The position numbers and the translations under genes are program-made. DNA of 58,756 nucleotides. Source: Bacteroidales bacterium. Its GTDB lineage: Bacteria; Bacteroidota; Bacteroidia; Bacteroidales; UBA932. A model generated the notes under the pieces. That model saw only the letters and a list, made by a program, of their open reading frames with translations. It was not told the DNA's origin and ran no database searches. This document shows positions 42,161-51,020 of this stretch, one piece after another (within the stretch, counting starts at the first letter, position 1; every line of letters starts with the position of its first letter). The stretch spans positions 1 to 58,756 of the forward strand of contig JAGCYZ010000015.1 of NCBI GenBank assembly GCA_017960545.1. Direction: 5' to 3'.

Positions 42161-42943
42161 CTACATAGATTTGATTTTCATCGAAAGCCGGGCGCACAGT
42201 CCCGGGAAGAAACGTTTGATATAGACCATTATGAGTTCCTTGCGGCCCACGAGCACCTCGCGGCGGCCTTTGTCAAAGGCGTGCGCGATCTTTCGCGCAG
42301 CGTCCTCGGGACTGAGGCCGCCCGCCTGCCCGGGATCCATCTTCCCGTGCTGCGCGCCGCCCTTGTCCAGGGCATAGAACGATATGTTGGTCCTGACCCT
42401 GCCGGGGCACACCAGCGTCACGCGGATGCCGCGCGGGGCGTACTCCGCCCGCAGGGTTTCAAAGAAACCGTAAAGGGCGTGTTTGGACGAACTGTACGCG
42501 CAGCGCAGCGGGAAGCCGAAGCGCCCCGCTATGGAGGTGGTGGCGGCTATATGCCCGCCGCCGGCCTCCAGCATCCGCGGCAAAATGGCCTTTGCCATAG
42601 CCACGGGCGCGAAGTAGTTCACTTCCATAATGCGGCGCACCATTTCCATTGAGGTGTCCTCAACGGTGGTGCGCTGGCTGATTCCTGCGTTGCAGTACAT
42701 CAGGTCAATGCCTCCGAACGCATCCCAGGCCTGCTGCACAAGCCCCGGGATGCCCTGGGCGTCAAGCAGGTCGAAAGGGAGCGCCTTGGCGCCGGCGGCC
42801 CCGAATCCCAGGCACTTGTCGGCCACGGCCTCCAGTTTCTCCTGTTCATTGGAAGTAACCACCACATAGGCTCCGCGCTTAGCGTAGAGATATGCACAGG
42901 CTTCTCCTATACCTGACGATGCTCCGGTAATCCAGACTTTCAT
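42161..42943 (-). CDS. Short-chain dehydrogenase, candidate 3-ketocapnine reductase
   Basis: The product is 260 aa: TGASSGIG (6-13), NAG (85-87), Ser137 and YSSSK with Tyr150 and Lys154. The region after the catalytic Lys (LRAEYAPRGIRVTLVCPGRV) and the hydrophobic basic C-terminus (VYIKRFFPGLCARLSMKIK) resemble membrane-associated ketosphinganine reductases. Its position directly after cysteate synthase (no gap) in an operon with the acyltransferase suggests that it reduces 3-ketocapnine to capnine. Specificity is inferred from context. Confidence 0.8.
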   Translation of the reverse strand: MKVWITGASSGIGEACAYLYAKRGAYVVVTSNEQEKLEAVADKCLGFGAAGAKALPFDLLDAQGIPGLVQQAWDAFGGIDLMYCNAGISQRTTVEDTSMEMVRRIMEVNYFAPVAMAKAILPRMLEAGGGHIAATTSIAGRFGFPLRCAYSSSKHALYGFFETLRAEYAPRGIRVTLVCPGRVRTNISFYALDKGGAQHGKMDPGQAGGLSPEDAARKIAHAFDKGRREVLVGRKELIMVYIKRFFPGLCARLSMKIKSM

Positions 42944-44227
42944 CTAAAACAGATTCTTTACTTTTTTTACTACCTGCTCCGCATCCAGGTCCGGTTCCAG
43001 AACCAGGTCCGGCTGCTTGAGCACAAAGCCTTTGCTTATTGCACCAAGCGTTCCTCCGCCGGTACAGTTAAGCATAATGTATTCGTCTTTCTTGACCTTG
43101 CCTTCAGCGACGGCCTTGGCAAGTGCTGATACTGCGACGCACGCAGCCGGCAACAGGTCATAACCCTCCAGGTTGCGGAACAGCAGAAGCCAGAATACTA
43201 TGTCGTTGTTGTCGGCCAGATAGACGTCTCCCCCACTTTCCTTGAGCGTGTCAAAAAGGCCTCCGGCAATGCCGTAAGGGGGTTTCCTGTTGGAAAGTAC
43301 CTTGGCAAGGATGACCTCCGCCTGGCGGCGTCCCTCCTCGGGTTCCAGGTCGACCAGCTTGCGGGATTCCTGTTTCCAGGAGTCGTACATAAGGGAGAAC
43401 GGAGCGTTCTGGGCCACGTAAACGCGCATATGGTTTTCGCCGAAGCGTCCGTCAGCCGCCAGCCTCTGCGCGTTTTCCCAGGCCGCTATGGCTCCGGTTC
43501 CGGAGCCTACCGCCTGGAAATAAGCGTCGGGTATGCGCCCCACTTTCTCAGCAAAGCTGAGGATGGTGGTGCCCATACCGTCGCGCCTCGCCACGTTCTT
43601 GGCTCCTCCTTCCAGGAAGAAGCCGGGATCCGTGGCCAGCTTTTCGCCAAGGGCGATGGCATCGTAATAATCGCATCCGTGCGGCACCGCGACAAGCTTG
43701 ACGCATTTGTCAAGCGGCTTGCGGAACCACAGGTCGTGGCAGCTGTCCAGAGGAACGCATATCACTACCGGGATGCCGTTGTCCGAGCACACCTGGGCGA
43801 ACGCCCTTGCGGTGTTTCCGGCAGACTGCACCACCAGCACGCGCTTTTCCTTCTTTTCCATACGGGCAAGGACGCTGTAGGCCTCGGTCTCCTTGAAGGA
43901 GCAGGTCTTCATCTTTGCCCCTATCTTGGGGTTCCAGCCGGAGAATGTTATATACAGGTTCTCCAGTCCCAGATACCTTGCAAGTCCCTTGGACCTGTAT
44001 GTAACAGGGGCGCTGGAGTGCTTGAGAGTGCGTTTGATGGGCATCCAGTTGGCATAACGGTATATTCCGTCAAGCTCTTTGCGCACTGTGAATTCACGGT
44101 TTTCGTACACGGCCCTTACCAGCGAGGGTTCAGGGCTCTGGGGGTCCGCCATAGTCCAGCCTTCATCTTCAAGAAGACGTCCGGTGGCCACGTTTATCAG
44201 ACCGTATTTTGTGGGTTCGAATCTCAT
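42944..44227 (-). CDS. Cysteate synthase (threonine-synthase-like PLP enzyme)
   Basis: The product is 427 aa. The PLP lysine is Lys112 in SFKETEAY. The N-terminal zinc-ribbon-like part seen in threonine synthase is not evident; instead there is a segment YANWMPIKRTL and the loop TFSGWNPKIGAKMKTCSFKE, characteristic of cysteate synthases. QSAGNTARAF binds substrate and CTGGGTLGAISKG binds the PLP phosphate. It would join O-phosphoserine with sulfite to make L-cysteate, the head-group precursor of sulfonolipids. It is flanked by the acyltransferase (3-base gap) and the SDR. Confidence 0.88.
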   Translation of the reverse strand: MRFEPTKYGLINVATGRLLEDEGWTMADPQSPEPSLVRAVYENREFTVRKELDGIYRYANWMPIKRTLKHSSAPVTYRSKGLARYLGLENLYITFSGWNPKIGAKMKTCSFKETEAYSVLARMEKKEKRVLVVQSAGNTARAFAQVCSDNGIPVVICVPLDSCHDLWFRKPLDKCVKLVAVPHGCDYYDAIALGEKLATDPGFFLEGGAKNVARRDGMGTTILSFAEKVGRIPDAYFQAVGSGTGAIAAWENAQRLAADGRFGENHMRVYVAQNAPFSLMYDSWKQESRKLVDLEPEEGRRQAEVILAKVLSNRKPPYGIAGGLFDTLKESGGDVYLADNNDIVFWLLLFRNLEGYDLLPAACVAVSALAKAVAEGKVKKDEYIMLNCTGGGTLGAISKGFVLKQPDLVLEPDLDAEQVVKKVKNLF

Positions 44228-44230
44228 AGT

Positions 44231-45496
44231 TTATTTGATGATGGCCATGTCAGGGATATCTTTATCGTACTCTCCGCGGGCGAGGCGCTCCTTGATGTCG
44301 CGGAACGCGTCAAGCGTGCGCTCCACGTCTTCCATACTGTGAGCGGCGGTAGGGATGATCCTGAAAATGAGCATTCCCGGAGGAATTACGGGATATGTTA
44401 CAATTGAGCAGAAGATATGGTAGTTCTCCCTGAGGTCCACCGCGATGTTGGAAGCCTGGTTGATGCCGCAAGCCAGGTGAACCGGGGTCACGCAGGCCTC
44501 TGCGGGGCCAATCTCATATCCCAGCTCTCGGAAGCCTTCCTGCAGGCGGCGCGTAACTTTCCAGAGTTGCGCGCGGCGCTCGTCGCCTTCCGGGCTGTCG
44601 ATAATCTCAAGGCGCTTGATGCAGCCTTCCACTATTGGCATAGGCAGAGCCTTGGCGTACATCTGGGAGCGCATATTGTAGCGCAGGTAGGTGATGATTT
44701 CCTTCTTGGAAGCCACAAATCCGCCGATGGTGGCCATTGACTTGGCGTAGGCGCCAATGTACAGGTCAACGCCGTCCATTACGCCAAAGTGCTCGGAAGT
44801 TCCCCTTCCGTGAGGCCCCATCACGCCAAAGCCGTGGGCATCGTCAATCATAAAGCGGAAGTTGTACTTCTCCTTGAGGGCCACTATCTGGTCCAGGATT
44901 CCAAGGGCTCCGGTCATTCCAAAGACTCCTTCGGTGATTACCAGCACGCCTCCGCCGTTCTCGTCCGCCACCTTGCAGGCGCGGGCCAGGACTTTCTCGC
45001 AGTCAACGATGTTGTTGTGGCGGAATTTGTATTTCTCTCCAATGTGGAGACGGATTCCGTCAAGGAGGCAGGCGTGGCACTCGGCATCGTAAACGATGAC
45101 GTCATGACGTCCCACAAGGGCGTCGATCGTGGATACGATTCCCTGGTATCCGAAGTTGTACAGGAAAGCGGCCTCCTTGCACTCGAACTCTGCGAGCATA
45201 CGCTCGAACTTCTCGTGCAGCGCGGTGTGGCCGGTGAGCATACGGCTTCCCATAGGGTAAGCCATACCCCAGCGGGCGGCACCCTCGGCATCCGCCTTGC
45301 GGATTTCCGGGTGGTTTGCCAGTCCGAGGTAGTTGTTCAGGCTCCAGCACAATACTTCCTGGCCGTTGAACCTCATATGGGGGCCAAGTTCTCCCTCAAG
45401 TTTAGGGAAGGCGAAATAACCTTCGGCTTTCTCGCGGTACTGGCCTATGGGGCCGCCGGTAGAAGCCATGATTTTCTCAAAAATGTCTTTATACAT
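44231..45496 (-). CDS. sulA: Cysteate acyltransferase (SPT-like, sulfonolipid synthesis)
   Basis: The product is 421 aa, an alpha-oxoamine synthase. PLP contacts are His141 (ECHAC), DDAHGFG (218-224) and Lys252 in AYAKSMATIGG. It differs from the SPT at 17866-19056 in its longer N-terminus (ASTGGPIGQYREKAEGYFAF), MGSRMLTGHT, and the AKSM motif in place of SKSF. These match the cysteate-fatty-acyl transferases of Alistipes and Flavobacterium. It condenses cysteate with an acyl donor to 3-ketocapnine. It lies 3 bases before cysteate synthase and 7 bases after the VOC protein. Confidence 0.88.
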   Translation of the reverse strand: MYKDIFEKIMASTGGPIGQYREKAEGYFAFPKLEGELGPHMRFNGQEVLCWSLNNYLGLANHPEIRKADAEGAARWGMAYPMGSRMLTGHTALHEKFERMLAEFECKEAAFLYNFGYQGIVSTIDALVGRHDVIVYDAECHACLLDGIRLHIGEKYKFRHNNIVDCEKVLARACKVADENGGGVLVITEGVFGMTGALGILDQIVALKEKYNFRFMIDDAHGFGVMGPHGRGTSEHFGVMDGVDLYIGAYAKSMATIGGFVASKKEIITYLRYNMRSQMYAKALPMPIVEGCIKRLEIIDSPEGDERRAQLWKVTRRLQEGFRELGYEIGPAEACVTPVHLACGINQASNIAVDLRENYHIFCSIVTYPVIPPGMLIFRIIPTAAHSMEDVERTLDAFRDIKERLARGEYDKDIPDMAIIK

Positions 45497-45503
45497 ATTA
45501 ATC

Positions 45504-46577
45504 TTACTTGATTCTTTCTCTTGAAACCAGACCCATAAGGCGGAACAGGAACTTTGGAAGCTCTTTACGGGGATCCCGCTTCTTAAGGTCTATGAACCAT
45601 CCCAGTTTCTTTACAACCGGGACTCTTTCCGTCTCTACGAACTCTATGAGGGTACCGTCCGGATCCTCTATGTAGGTGAAGCGGCCCGCGGCGTCTCCCA
45701 TATTGAATTCCTGGCCTTCCGGACAGCTGTCAACGGTGAAGGGATGGCCCAGGGCGGCGCAGTGCGCTCCCAGCGCGTCCGTGCCGCACACGTCGAAGCA
45801 AATCTGGATGAATCCGGGGTCTCCCCACTGCCGCCCCTCGAAAATCTTGCGGGGCGCGTGGTCCAGCGCCTGCACCAGTTCTATGGTGTTCTTTCCCATA
45901 AGGCCCGCGAAGGCGCCCTTGCCCTGGCCTGAAGGGGCCAGGAGCACACGCCTGTAGCGCTCCGTGCAGCCAGGCATTATGTTCCAGTCGTCAAAGATAC
46001 CTATGGAGTCATACAGGAGAGTGTCATAGCCCAGGACGTCCTTGTAGAAAAGGATTGAGGCGTCCATATCCGAAACGCCCACGACGGCGCCGAAGATGCC
46101 GCCGTTCATACGGTTCTGCTCAATGTACACGTCCTTGTTTTCAACAACCTGGAAACAGTTGCCATAAAGGTCTTTGACATAGAAGCAGGGCGTTCCGTCC
46201 GGCAGCGTGGAAATGTCTCCTACGCCATCCCATTTTTCCCTTATAATGCTGTGGAAAGCCTCCACGTCCCGGCTTTTGATTTTGGCGGCGAATATGCCAA
46301 GGTCACCCACGGAAATGTCAAAATCCGCACTGACCGGTTTCCTCTGGGAGTACTGCCAAATTTCCAGACCGCCGCCGCCTTGAAGGTTTACGGCTATGCA
46401 AGCGTGACGTTTCTGTGCCTGGCCTCCGGTGTATGGAAGCATCCTTTCTGCAACAGTATCGTCTTCCAGAATTTTGATGTCCATTCCGAACATCTCAATG
46501 AACCAGTTCCAGGATTTGCGGAAATTGACGGTTCCCACACCCACCTGCTGGATGCCTGTTATAGAGAAATCTGCCAT
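45504..46577 (-). CDS. VOC-superfamily (HPPD-like) protein heading the sulfonolipid operon
   Basis: The product is 357 aa with two tandem VOC/glyoxalase-fold halves (about 1-150 and 160-335), as in 4-hydroxyphenylpyruvate dioxygenase. Half boundaries show FSITGIQQVGVGTV and GGIFGAVVGVSDMDASILF. The expected His metal ligands look replaced: Gln in GIQQVGV, no His in GIFGAVV, and FIQICFDV where HPPD has QHIAF. A terminal Glu (DPDGTLIEFVE) remains. It may bind a different metal or none. It is first in the seven-gene operon, starting from -7 TATCTTTG at 46607-46600. A role in lipid or cysteate modification is inferred only. Confidence 0.82.
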   Translation of the reverse strand: MADFSITGIQQVGVGTVNFRKSWNWFIEMFGMDIKILEDDTVAERMLPYTGGQAQKRHACIAVNLQGGGGLEIWQYSQRKPVSADFDISVGDLGIFAAKIKSRDVEAFHSIIREKWDGVGDISTLPDGTPCFYVKDLYGNCFQVVENKDVYIEQNRMNGGIFGAVVGVSDMDASILFYKDVLGYDTLLYDSIGIFDDWNIMPGCTERYRRVLLAPSGQGKGAFAGLMGKNTIELVQALDHAPRKIFEGRQWGDPGFIQICFDVCGTDALGAHCAALGHPFTVDSCPEGQEFNMGDAAGRFTYIEDPDGTLIEFVETERVPVVKKLGWFIDLKKRDPRKELPKFLFRLMGLVSRERIK

Positions 46578-46599
46578 ATAATATGGTATATAAAGTTAT

Positions 46600-46607
46600 C
46601 AAAGATA
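46600..46607 (-). promoter_or_regulatory. -7 element of the sulfonolipid operon
   Basis: TATCTTTG on the minus strand, exact to TAnnTTTG, about 23 bases before the VOC gene start at 46577. It lies in the 72-base divergent spacer shared with the S9 peptidase gene; no -33 match is evident. Confidence 0.5.
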
Positions 46608-46649
46608 GCAATCATTTTTGTATCTTGCGATAAATTCACAGGTTAGTTT

Positions 46650-49460
46650 ATGAAAAGACGTGCATTATTTTTCCTGTGCGCAGCCATATCCCTTTGCTGT
46701 GCAACCGTTTCCCTCAATGCCCAAAACAAGCCTCTGGACCACAGTGTCTATGATGGATGGCAATCTGTAAGCGCCGTGAAACTTACCCCCGACGGCGGTA
46801 TGGTAAGTTACGAGGTGGTACCTCAGGAAGGGGACGGAACCCTATATGTAAAGAATCTGAAATCCGGTGCGGAACTGGCCGTGGAACGCGGTTCAGGCCT
46901 TAAATGGACCGGGGACGCCAGCTGGGCGGTATTCACCGTGAAGGCTCCGTTCGACTCCACCCGCCAGGCCAAGATTGACAAGAAAAGCAGGGAAGACCAG
47001 CCAAAGGACAGCCTTGCGCGCCTGAACCTGCGCACCCTGCAGTGGGAGATGATTGGCGCATCCGGAAGCACCGCTATGGGGCTTGACGCGGCGCCGTACA
47101 TCTTTGCCGCGCAGGAGGTGAAAGGGCGCAAATCCAGGAAACTTCTGGTAATTGACACCGCCACGGGCGCGGTGGATTCAATATTGAACGTATCTTCCTT
47201 TGAGGCGGACAAGACAGGCAAGCGCCTGGTTGCCGCCACCGCAAAGGAAGACGCGGATTCGCTTTCGCGCAGCGCCGTCATCCTCTATGACTACGCTTCG
47301 GGCAAGGTTGACACCCTGTCGGCAGACAAGAAGTCATACGCCAACCTGCGCTTCAGCGACAGCGGGAGCAAGGTGGTCTTCACCGGAACGGACCAGGAAG
47401 AGAAGAATGACGGCACACCGCGCCACTCCGTTTATCTGGCGCAGGAGAAGGTAGTGACAGCTGCAACGCGCCGCACTCCGGCCGTTACCCGCTGGGATAC
47501 CGGCGAGGTGCTGGCCGCAGACTGCGCGGACCTTCCCAAGGGCTGGGTGGTTAGCGCCCCAAGCCGTCCGGCTTTCTCCAACGGCGCCGGACGCCTGGTG
47601 CTCACCCTGTCGGAATATATGCCGGCCAAGGACACCACGGTGTATGAATTCGAAGCAGCCCAACTGGACATCTGGGTCTGGGACAACCACACGGTTCCTC
47701 CAATGGACAAACTGGGGCGCTCACGCACCCGCACCGCCGTCGTGAACCTGGATCAGCCGGGCAAACTGGTAGTGGTTTCCGCCAACCCTTCGGACAGGAT
47801 AACTTTCTTCAACGGAGCTGATGCGGACTACGCTCTCTCAACTGACACTGACAATTACGTGATTGACAATATGTGGGCCTCCGACAGCAGGGCGGACATT
47901 TCGCTGGTGAACCTGCGGGACGGCAGCCGCAAACTCCTGAGCAAGGAATCCGAAGGCTACGGCATCCCTTCGCCTTATGGCAAATACCTGGCTCACTTCA
48001 ACCCTGCCGACGGCAACTGGTACTGTCTCAACCTTTCCAGCGGCACCCTGGTGAACCTCACCGGAGCCACCGGAATGAATTTCTGGGACGAAGAGGACGA
48101 CCATCCCACAACCGGCTACGTGCCAATAGGCACCCCTTCCTGGGTGGGTACCGACGAGGCTCTCCTCCTCACTGACAAGTACGATGTATGGAAGTTCTCC
48201 CCCGACGGTTCAAAGGCGGAGAACCTCACCCGCGGCGCAGGCCGCAGGGACAAGGTCCAGTACCGCGTGGTGAACCTTGACGGCCGCACCAACCCGTACC
48301 TCTACCAGTTTATCAAGACCCAGCCTGCAAAGGGCACAATACGTCTTTCTTCCTTCGATACCCAGACCAAGCAGAACGGCTACGCCACCGTTGACATTGT
48401 CCGCGGCGGAGATCCCCAGGGATTCCTGGCGGAGAAGTCCTTCACAACGGTCACCAAGGCAGACAACGCCGATGTGATCGCCTACCTGAAGGGAGACTTC
48501 CGCAACCCTATGGACCTGTACATAACCAGGGACAACTTCAAGACGGACACCAAGCTCACCGCCATCAACCCCCAGCAGGCCCAATACCGCTGGGGCGATG
48601 TCCAGCTTGTCCACTGGAACGCATACGACGGAACCAAGCTTGACGGCCTGCTGTTCACTCCTGACGGAGTCCAGCCTGGCGACAAGCTTCCTATGATGAT
48701 ATACTTCTACGAGAAGAACTCGGAGACCCTGTTCAATTACCGCCAGCCTGCTCCCAGCCGTTCTACAGTGAACATTTCATTCTTTGTGAGCCGCGGCTAT
48801 GTGGTATTCATACCGGACATCGTCTATGTTGACGGCCACCCTGGCGAGAGCGCATTCAACTGCGTATGTTCAGGCGCTGAGTCAATGTGCCGCCAGTTCA
48901 GCTATATAGACAAATCCAAGATGGCCATCCAGGGCCAGAGCTGGGGCGGATACCAGACAGCGTACCTTGTAACGCGCACAAATATGTTTGCCGCAGCGGG
49001 CGCGGGCGCCCCTGTGGGCAACATGACCAGCGCGTACGGCGGAATTCGCTGGGAGAGCGGCAACAGCCGTATCGGCCAGTATGAGCACGGACAGAGCCGC
49101 GTTGGCACCACATTGTGGGAGGGCGTGGACCTCTATCTGGAGAACTCCCCCGTCTTCCACGTTCCCCACGTGAACACCCCGGTGCTCATTATGCACAACG
49201 ATGCGGACGGCGCAGTTCCTTGGTATCAGGGAATAGAGTTCTTTATGAGCCTGAGGCGCCTTGGCAAGCCCGCCTGGCTGCTGGAATACAACAACGAGCA
49301 GCACAACCTGTCCGAGAGGCGCAACAGCAAGGACCTTTCTATCCGTCTGTCGCAGTTCTTCGACCACTATCTGAAAGGCGAGCCTATGCCCGTATGGATG
49401 GAGAGCGGAATACCTTACGCCCGCAAGGGTAATTACTTTGCAACTGAATACGCAGAATAA
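46650..49460 (+). CDS. Exported S9-family prolyl-oligopeptidase-type peptidase
   Basis: The product is 936 aa with a signal peptide (MKRRALFFLCAAISLCCATV). A long beta-propeller region (about 50-650) is followed by the alpha/beta-hydrolase domain: GQSWGGYQTAYLV with Ser764, HNDADGAVPWYQG (Asp) and NNEQHNL (His). Domain order and length match large Bacteroidetes S9 peptidases of the DPP/acylaminoacyl type. It probably trims proline-containing or acylated peptides outside the cytoplasm. The M28 peptidase follows after 6 bases, so the pair forms a peptide-degrading operon. Confidence 0.93.
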   Translation: MKRRALFFLCAAISLCCATVSLNAQNKPLDHSVYDGWQSVSAVKLTPDGGMVSYEVVPQEGDGTLYVKNLKSGAELAVERGSGLKWTGDASWAVFTVKAPFDSTRQAKIDKKSREDQPKDSLARLNLRTLQWEMIGASGSTAMGLDAAPYIFAAQEVKGRKSRKLLVIDTATGAVDSILNVSSFEADKTGKRLVAATAKEDADSLSRSAVILYDYASGKVDTLSADKKSYANLRFSDSGSKVVFTGTDQEEKNDGTPRHSVYLAQEKVVTAATRRTPAVTRWDTGEVLAADCADLPKGWVVSAPSRPAFSNGAGRLVLTLSEYMPAKDTTVYEFEAAQLDIWVWDNHTVPPMDKLGRSRTRTAVVNLDQPGKLVVVSANPSDRITFFNGADADYALSTDTDNYVIDNMWASDSRADISLVNLRDGSRKLLSKESEGYGIPSPYGKYLAHFNPADGNWYCLNLSSGTLVNLTGATGMNFWDEEDDHPTTGYVPIGTPSWVGTDEALLLTDKYDVWKFSPDGSKAENLTRGAGRRDKVQYRVVNLDGRTNPYLYQFIKTQPAKGTIRLSSFDTQTKQNGYATVDIVRGGDPQGFLAEKSFTTVTKADNADVIAYLKGDFRNPMDLYITRDNFKTDTKLTAINPQQAQYRWGDVQLVHWNAYDGTKLDGLLFTPDGVQPGDKLPMMIYFYEKNSETLFNYRQPAPSRSTVNISFFVSRGYVVFIPDIVYVDGHPGESAFNCVCSGAESMCRQFSYIDKSKMAIQGQSWGGYQTAYLVTRTNMFAAAGAGAPVGNMTSAYGGIRWESGNSRIGQYEHGQSRVGTTLWEGVDLYLENSPVFHVPHVNTPVLIMHNDADGAVPWYQGIEFFMSLRRLGKPAWLLEYNNEQHNLSERRNSKDLSIRLSQFFDHYLKGEPMPVWMESGIPYARKGNYFATEYAE

Positions 49461-49466
49461 TAGAAT

Positions 49467-50927
49467 ATGAAAAAGCTGTTTTTCACCTTATTCGTCATAT
49501 TGACGGTGACTGCGGGGGCGCAGGATAAAGTCACCCGTACAGTCCTGGAACTGGGACGTACTGACAACCGTACAATGCAGCACGCAGACTACATAGCCCG
49601 CAACATAGGCGGACGCCTGGTGGGCACGCATATGCTGCATCACGCAGAGGACTGGGTGGCGGACCAGTTCCGCTCCTGGGGCCTGGAAGTGACCTTGCAG
49701 GAAGCCGTGACCATCAATGTGGGCTTCGACCGCGGCCCGTGGTCCGGCCGCTACCTTGCGGAAGACGGCTTTACCCTGCACTTCGGAACCCCGGCATACA
49801 CGGCAGGAACAAGGGGCCGGCAGAAGGGCCGCGCAATCCTGGAGCCCAAGAACCAGCAGGAATTCGACAGGGTGAAAGGCGCTCTGAAGGGAGCCTGGGT
49901 GATGTTGGAGACAGGTGCCACCAGCGGGCTGGCCATCGACGCCAGCGCCAAGGCGGATTCCACCCGTGCGGCGCAGCTCGCCGCCGGTGAGGACGCCGTG
50001 GTGCCAATGTACCGCCAGATGGTTGAAGCCGGCGTGTTGGGCTTCATCCGCCCTTCCAAACTCCCAATGCAAGTCCTCTATAACAGGGCTACGTGCTTCG
50101 ACCTTACAATGGACAACCTTCCAACTGCCTGCGACATCCTCCTGGACGAGCACCAGTTCGAGATCCTGAAGCAGAAGGTTGCGGACCGCCAGGAAGTGAT
50201 CCTGGAGTTTGACATCCGCAACCACTTCTTCCCCGGCCCGATGAAGTATCACAACATCCTTGCAGTGATACGCGGCTCCAAGTATCCGGACGAATACGTG
50301 ATGATGGGAAGCCATCTGGACGCCTATGACATTGCCACCGGCTCCACCGACGACGGCCAGGGCGTGTGCGTCACTATGGAAGCCGCCCGCCTGCTGGCCG
50401 CCGCCGGCGCCAAGCCCGAGCGCTCCATTATGTTCTGCATATGGACAGGTGAAGAGTACGGCCTCCTTGGCTCCAAGTACTTCGTGGAGAACAAGACCGT
50501 TCCCTGGAACAAGATATCCAACTATTTCAACCGTGACGGAGGTCCTCTGGCTGCCGTTTCCGTAACAGTTCCTCCCTCAATGTACGATGACTTCGTCAAG
50601 GTTTGCAAGCCCCTGGAGGACTATAACCCCAAGATCCCCTTCAAGGTAAACAAGCGCGAGGGCGAACCCGGCGAGCGTCCTAAGACCGCCGGCGGCTCTG
50701 ACCACGCATACTTCGCGATGAACGGCATCCCGGCCATCTCCTTCCGCGAACAGGATGTCTTTGGATACGACTTCGTCTACCGCGACATCTGGCACACGGA
50801 GGATGACCTCTATGACCATCTCATCCCGGAGTATATGGAGCACTCCGCCGTTGTCCAGGCCGTCACCGCCTACGGTCTCGCCAACCTTGGCCACCTCCTC
50901 TCCCGCTCCGACCTCTACAAAGACTGA
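49467..50927 (+). CDS. Exported M28-family zinc aminopeptidase
   Basis: The product is 486 aa with a signal peptide (MKKLFFTLFVILTVTAGA). Zinc ligands are visible in GSHLDAYD (His283), STDDGQG (Asp), WTGEEYG (the general-base Glu and ligand Glu), and IWHTEDDLYDH near the end. An inserted PA-like domain (about 110-230) separates the N-terminus from the catalytic part. M28 enzymes remove N-terminal residues from peptides. It lies 6 bases after the S9 peptidase, fitting sequential peptide breakdown. Confidence 0.93.
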   Translation: MKKLFFTLFVILTVTAGAQDKVTRTVLELGRTDNRTMQHADYIARNIGGRLVGTHMLHHAEDWVADQFRSWGLEVTLQEAVTINVGFDRGPWSGRYLAEDGFTLHFGTPAYTAGTRGRQKGRAILEPKNQQEFDRVKGALKGAWVMLETGATSGLAIDASAKADSTRAAQLAAGEDAVVPMYRQMVEAGVLGFIRPSKLPMQVLYNRATCFDLTMDNLPTACDILLDEHQFEILKQKVADRQEVILEFDIRNHFFPGPMKYHNILAVIRGSKYPDEYVMMGSHLDAYDIATGSTDDGQGVCVTMEAARLLAAAGAKPERSIMFCIWTGEEYGLLGSKYFVENKTVPWNKISNYFNRDGGPLAAVSVTVPPSMYDDFVKVCKPLEDYNPKIPFKVNKREGEPGERPKTAGGSDHAYFAMNGIPAISFREQDVFGYDFVYRDIWHTEDDLYDHLIPEYMEHSAVVQAVTAYGLANLGHLLSRSDLYKD

Positions 50928-51020
50928 TTTAAGTGATGAATACCAAGTTGATGGATGCGGAGGCCTGGAGGCATACTTATAGCATAAAGACAAAGCAGAT
51001 AATACAAAACGACCAATAGA

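Noticed and set aside
42944-44227. Considered as an ordinary threonine synthase.
   Set aside because: The segments around the PLP lysine (GWNPKIGAKMKTCSFKE) differ from the threonine-synthase motif, and no homoserine-pathway genes are close. The operon context supports cysteate synthase.
44231-45496. Considered as glycine C-acetyltransferase (KBL) or BioF.
   Set aside because: KBL and BioF share the fold, but the N-terminal extension, AKSM lysine motif and linkage with cysteate synthase fit the cysteate acyltransferase better. No threonine dehydrogenase or biotin genes are nearby.
50928-51020. The 93-base gap after the M28 peptidase gene examined for a promoter or small RNA.
   Set aside because: No TAnnTTTG box, hairpin or small frame with a credible start was found.
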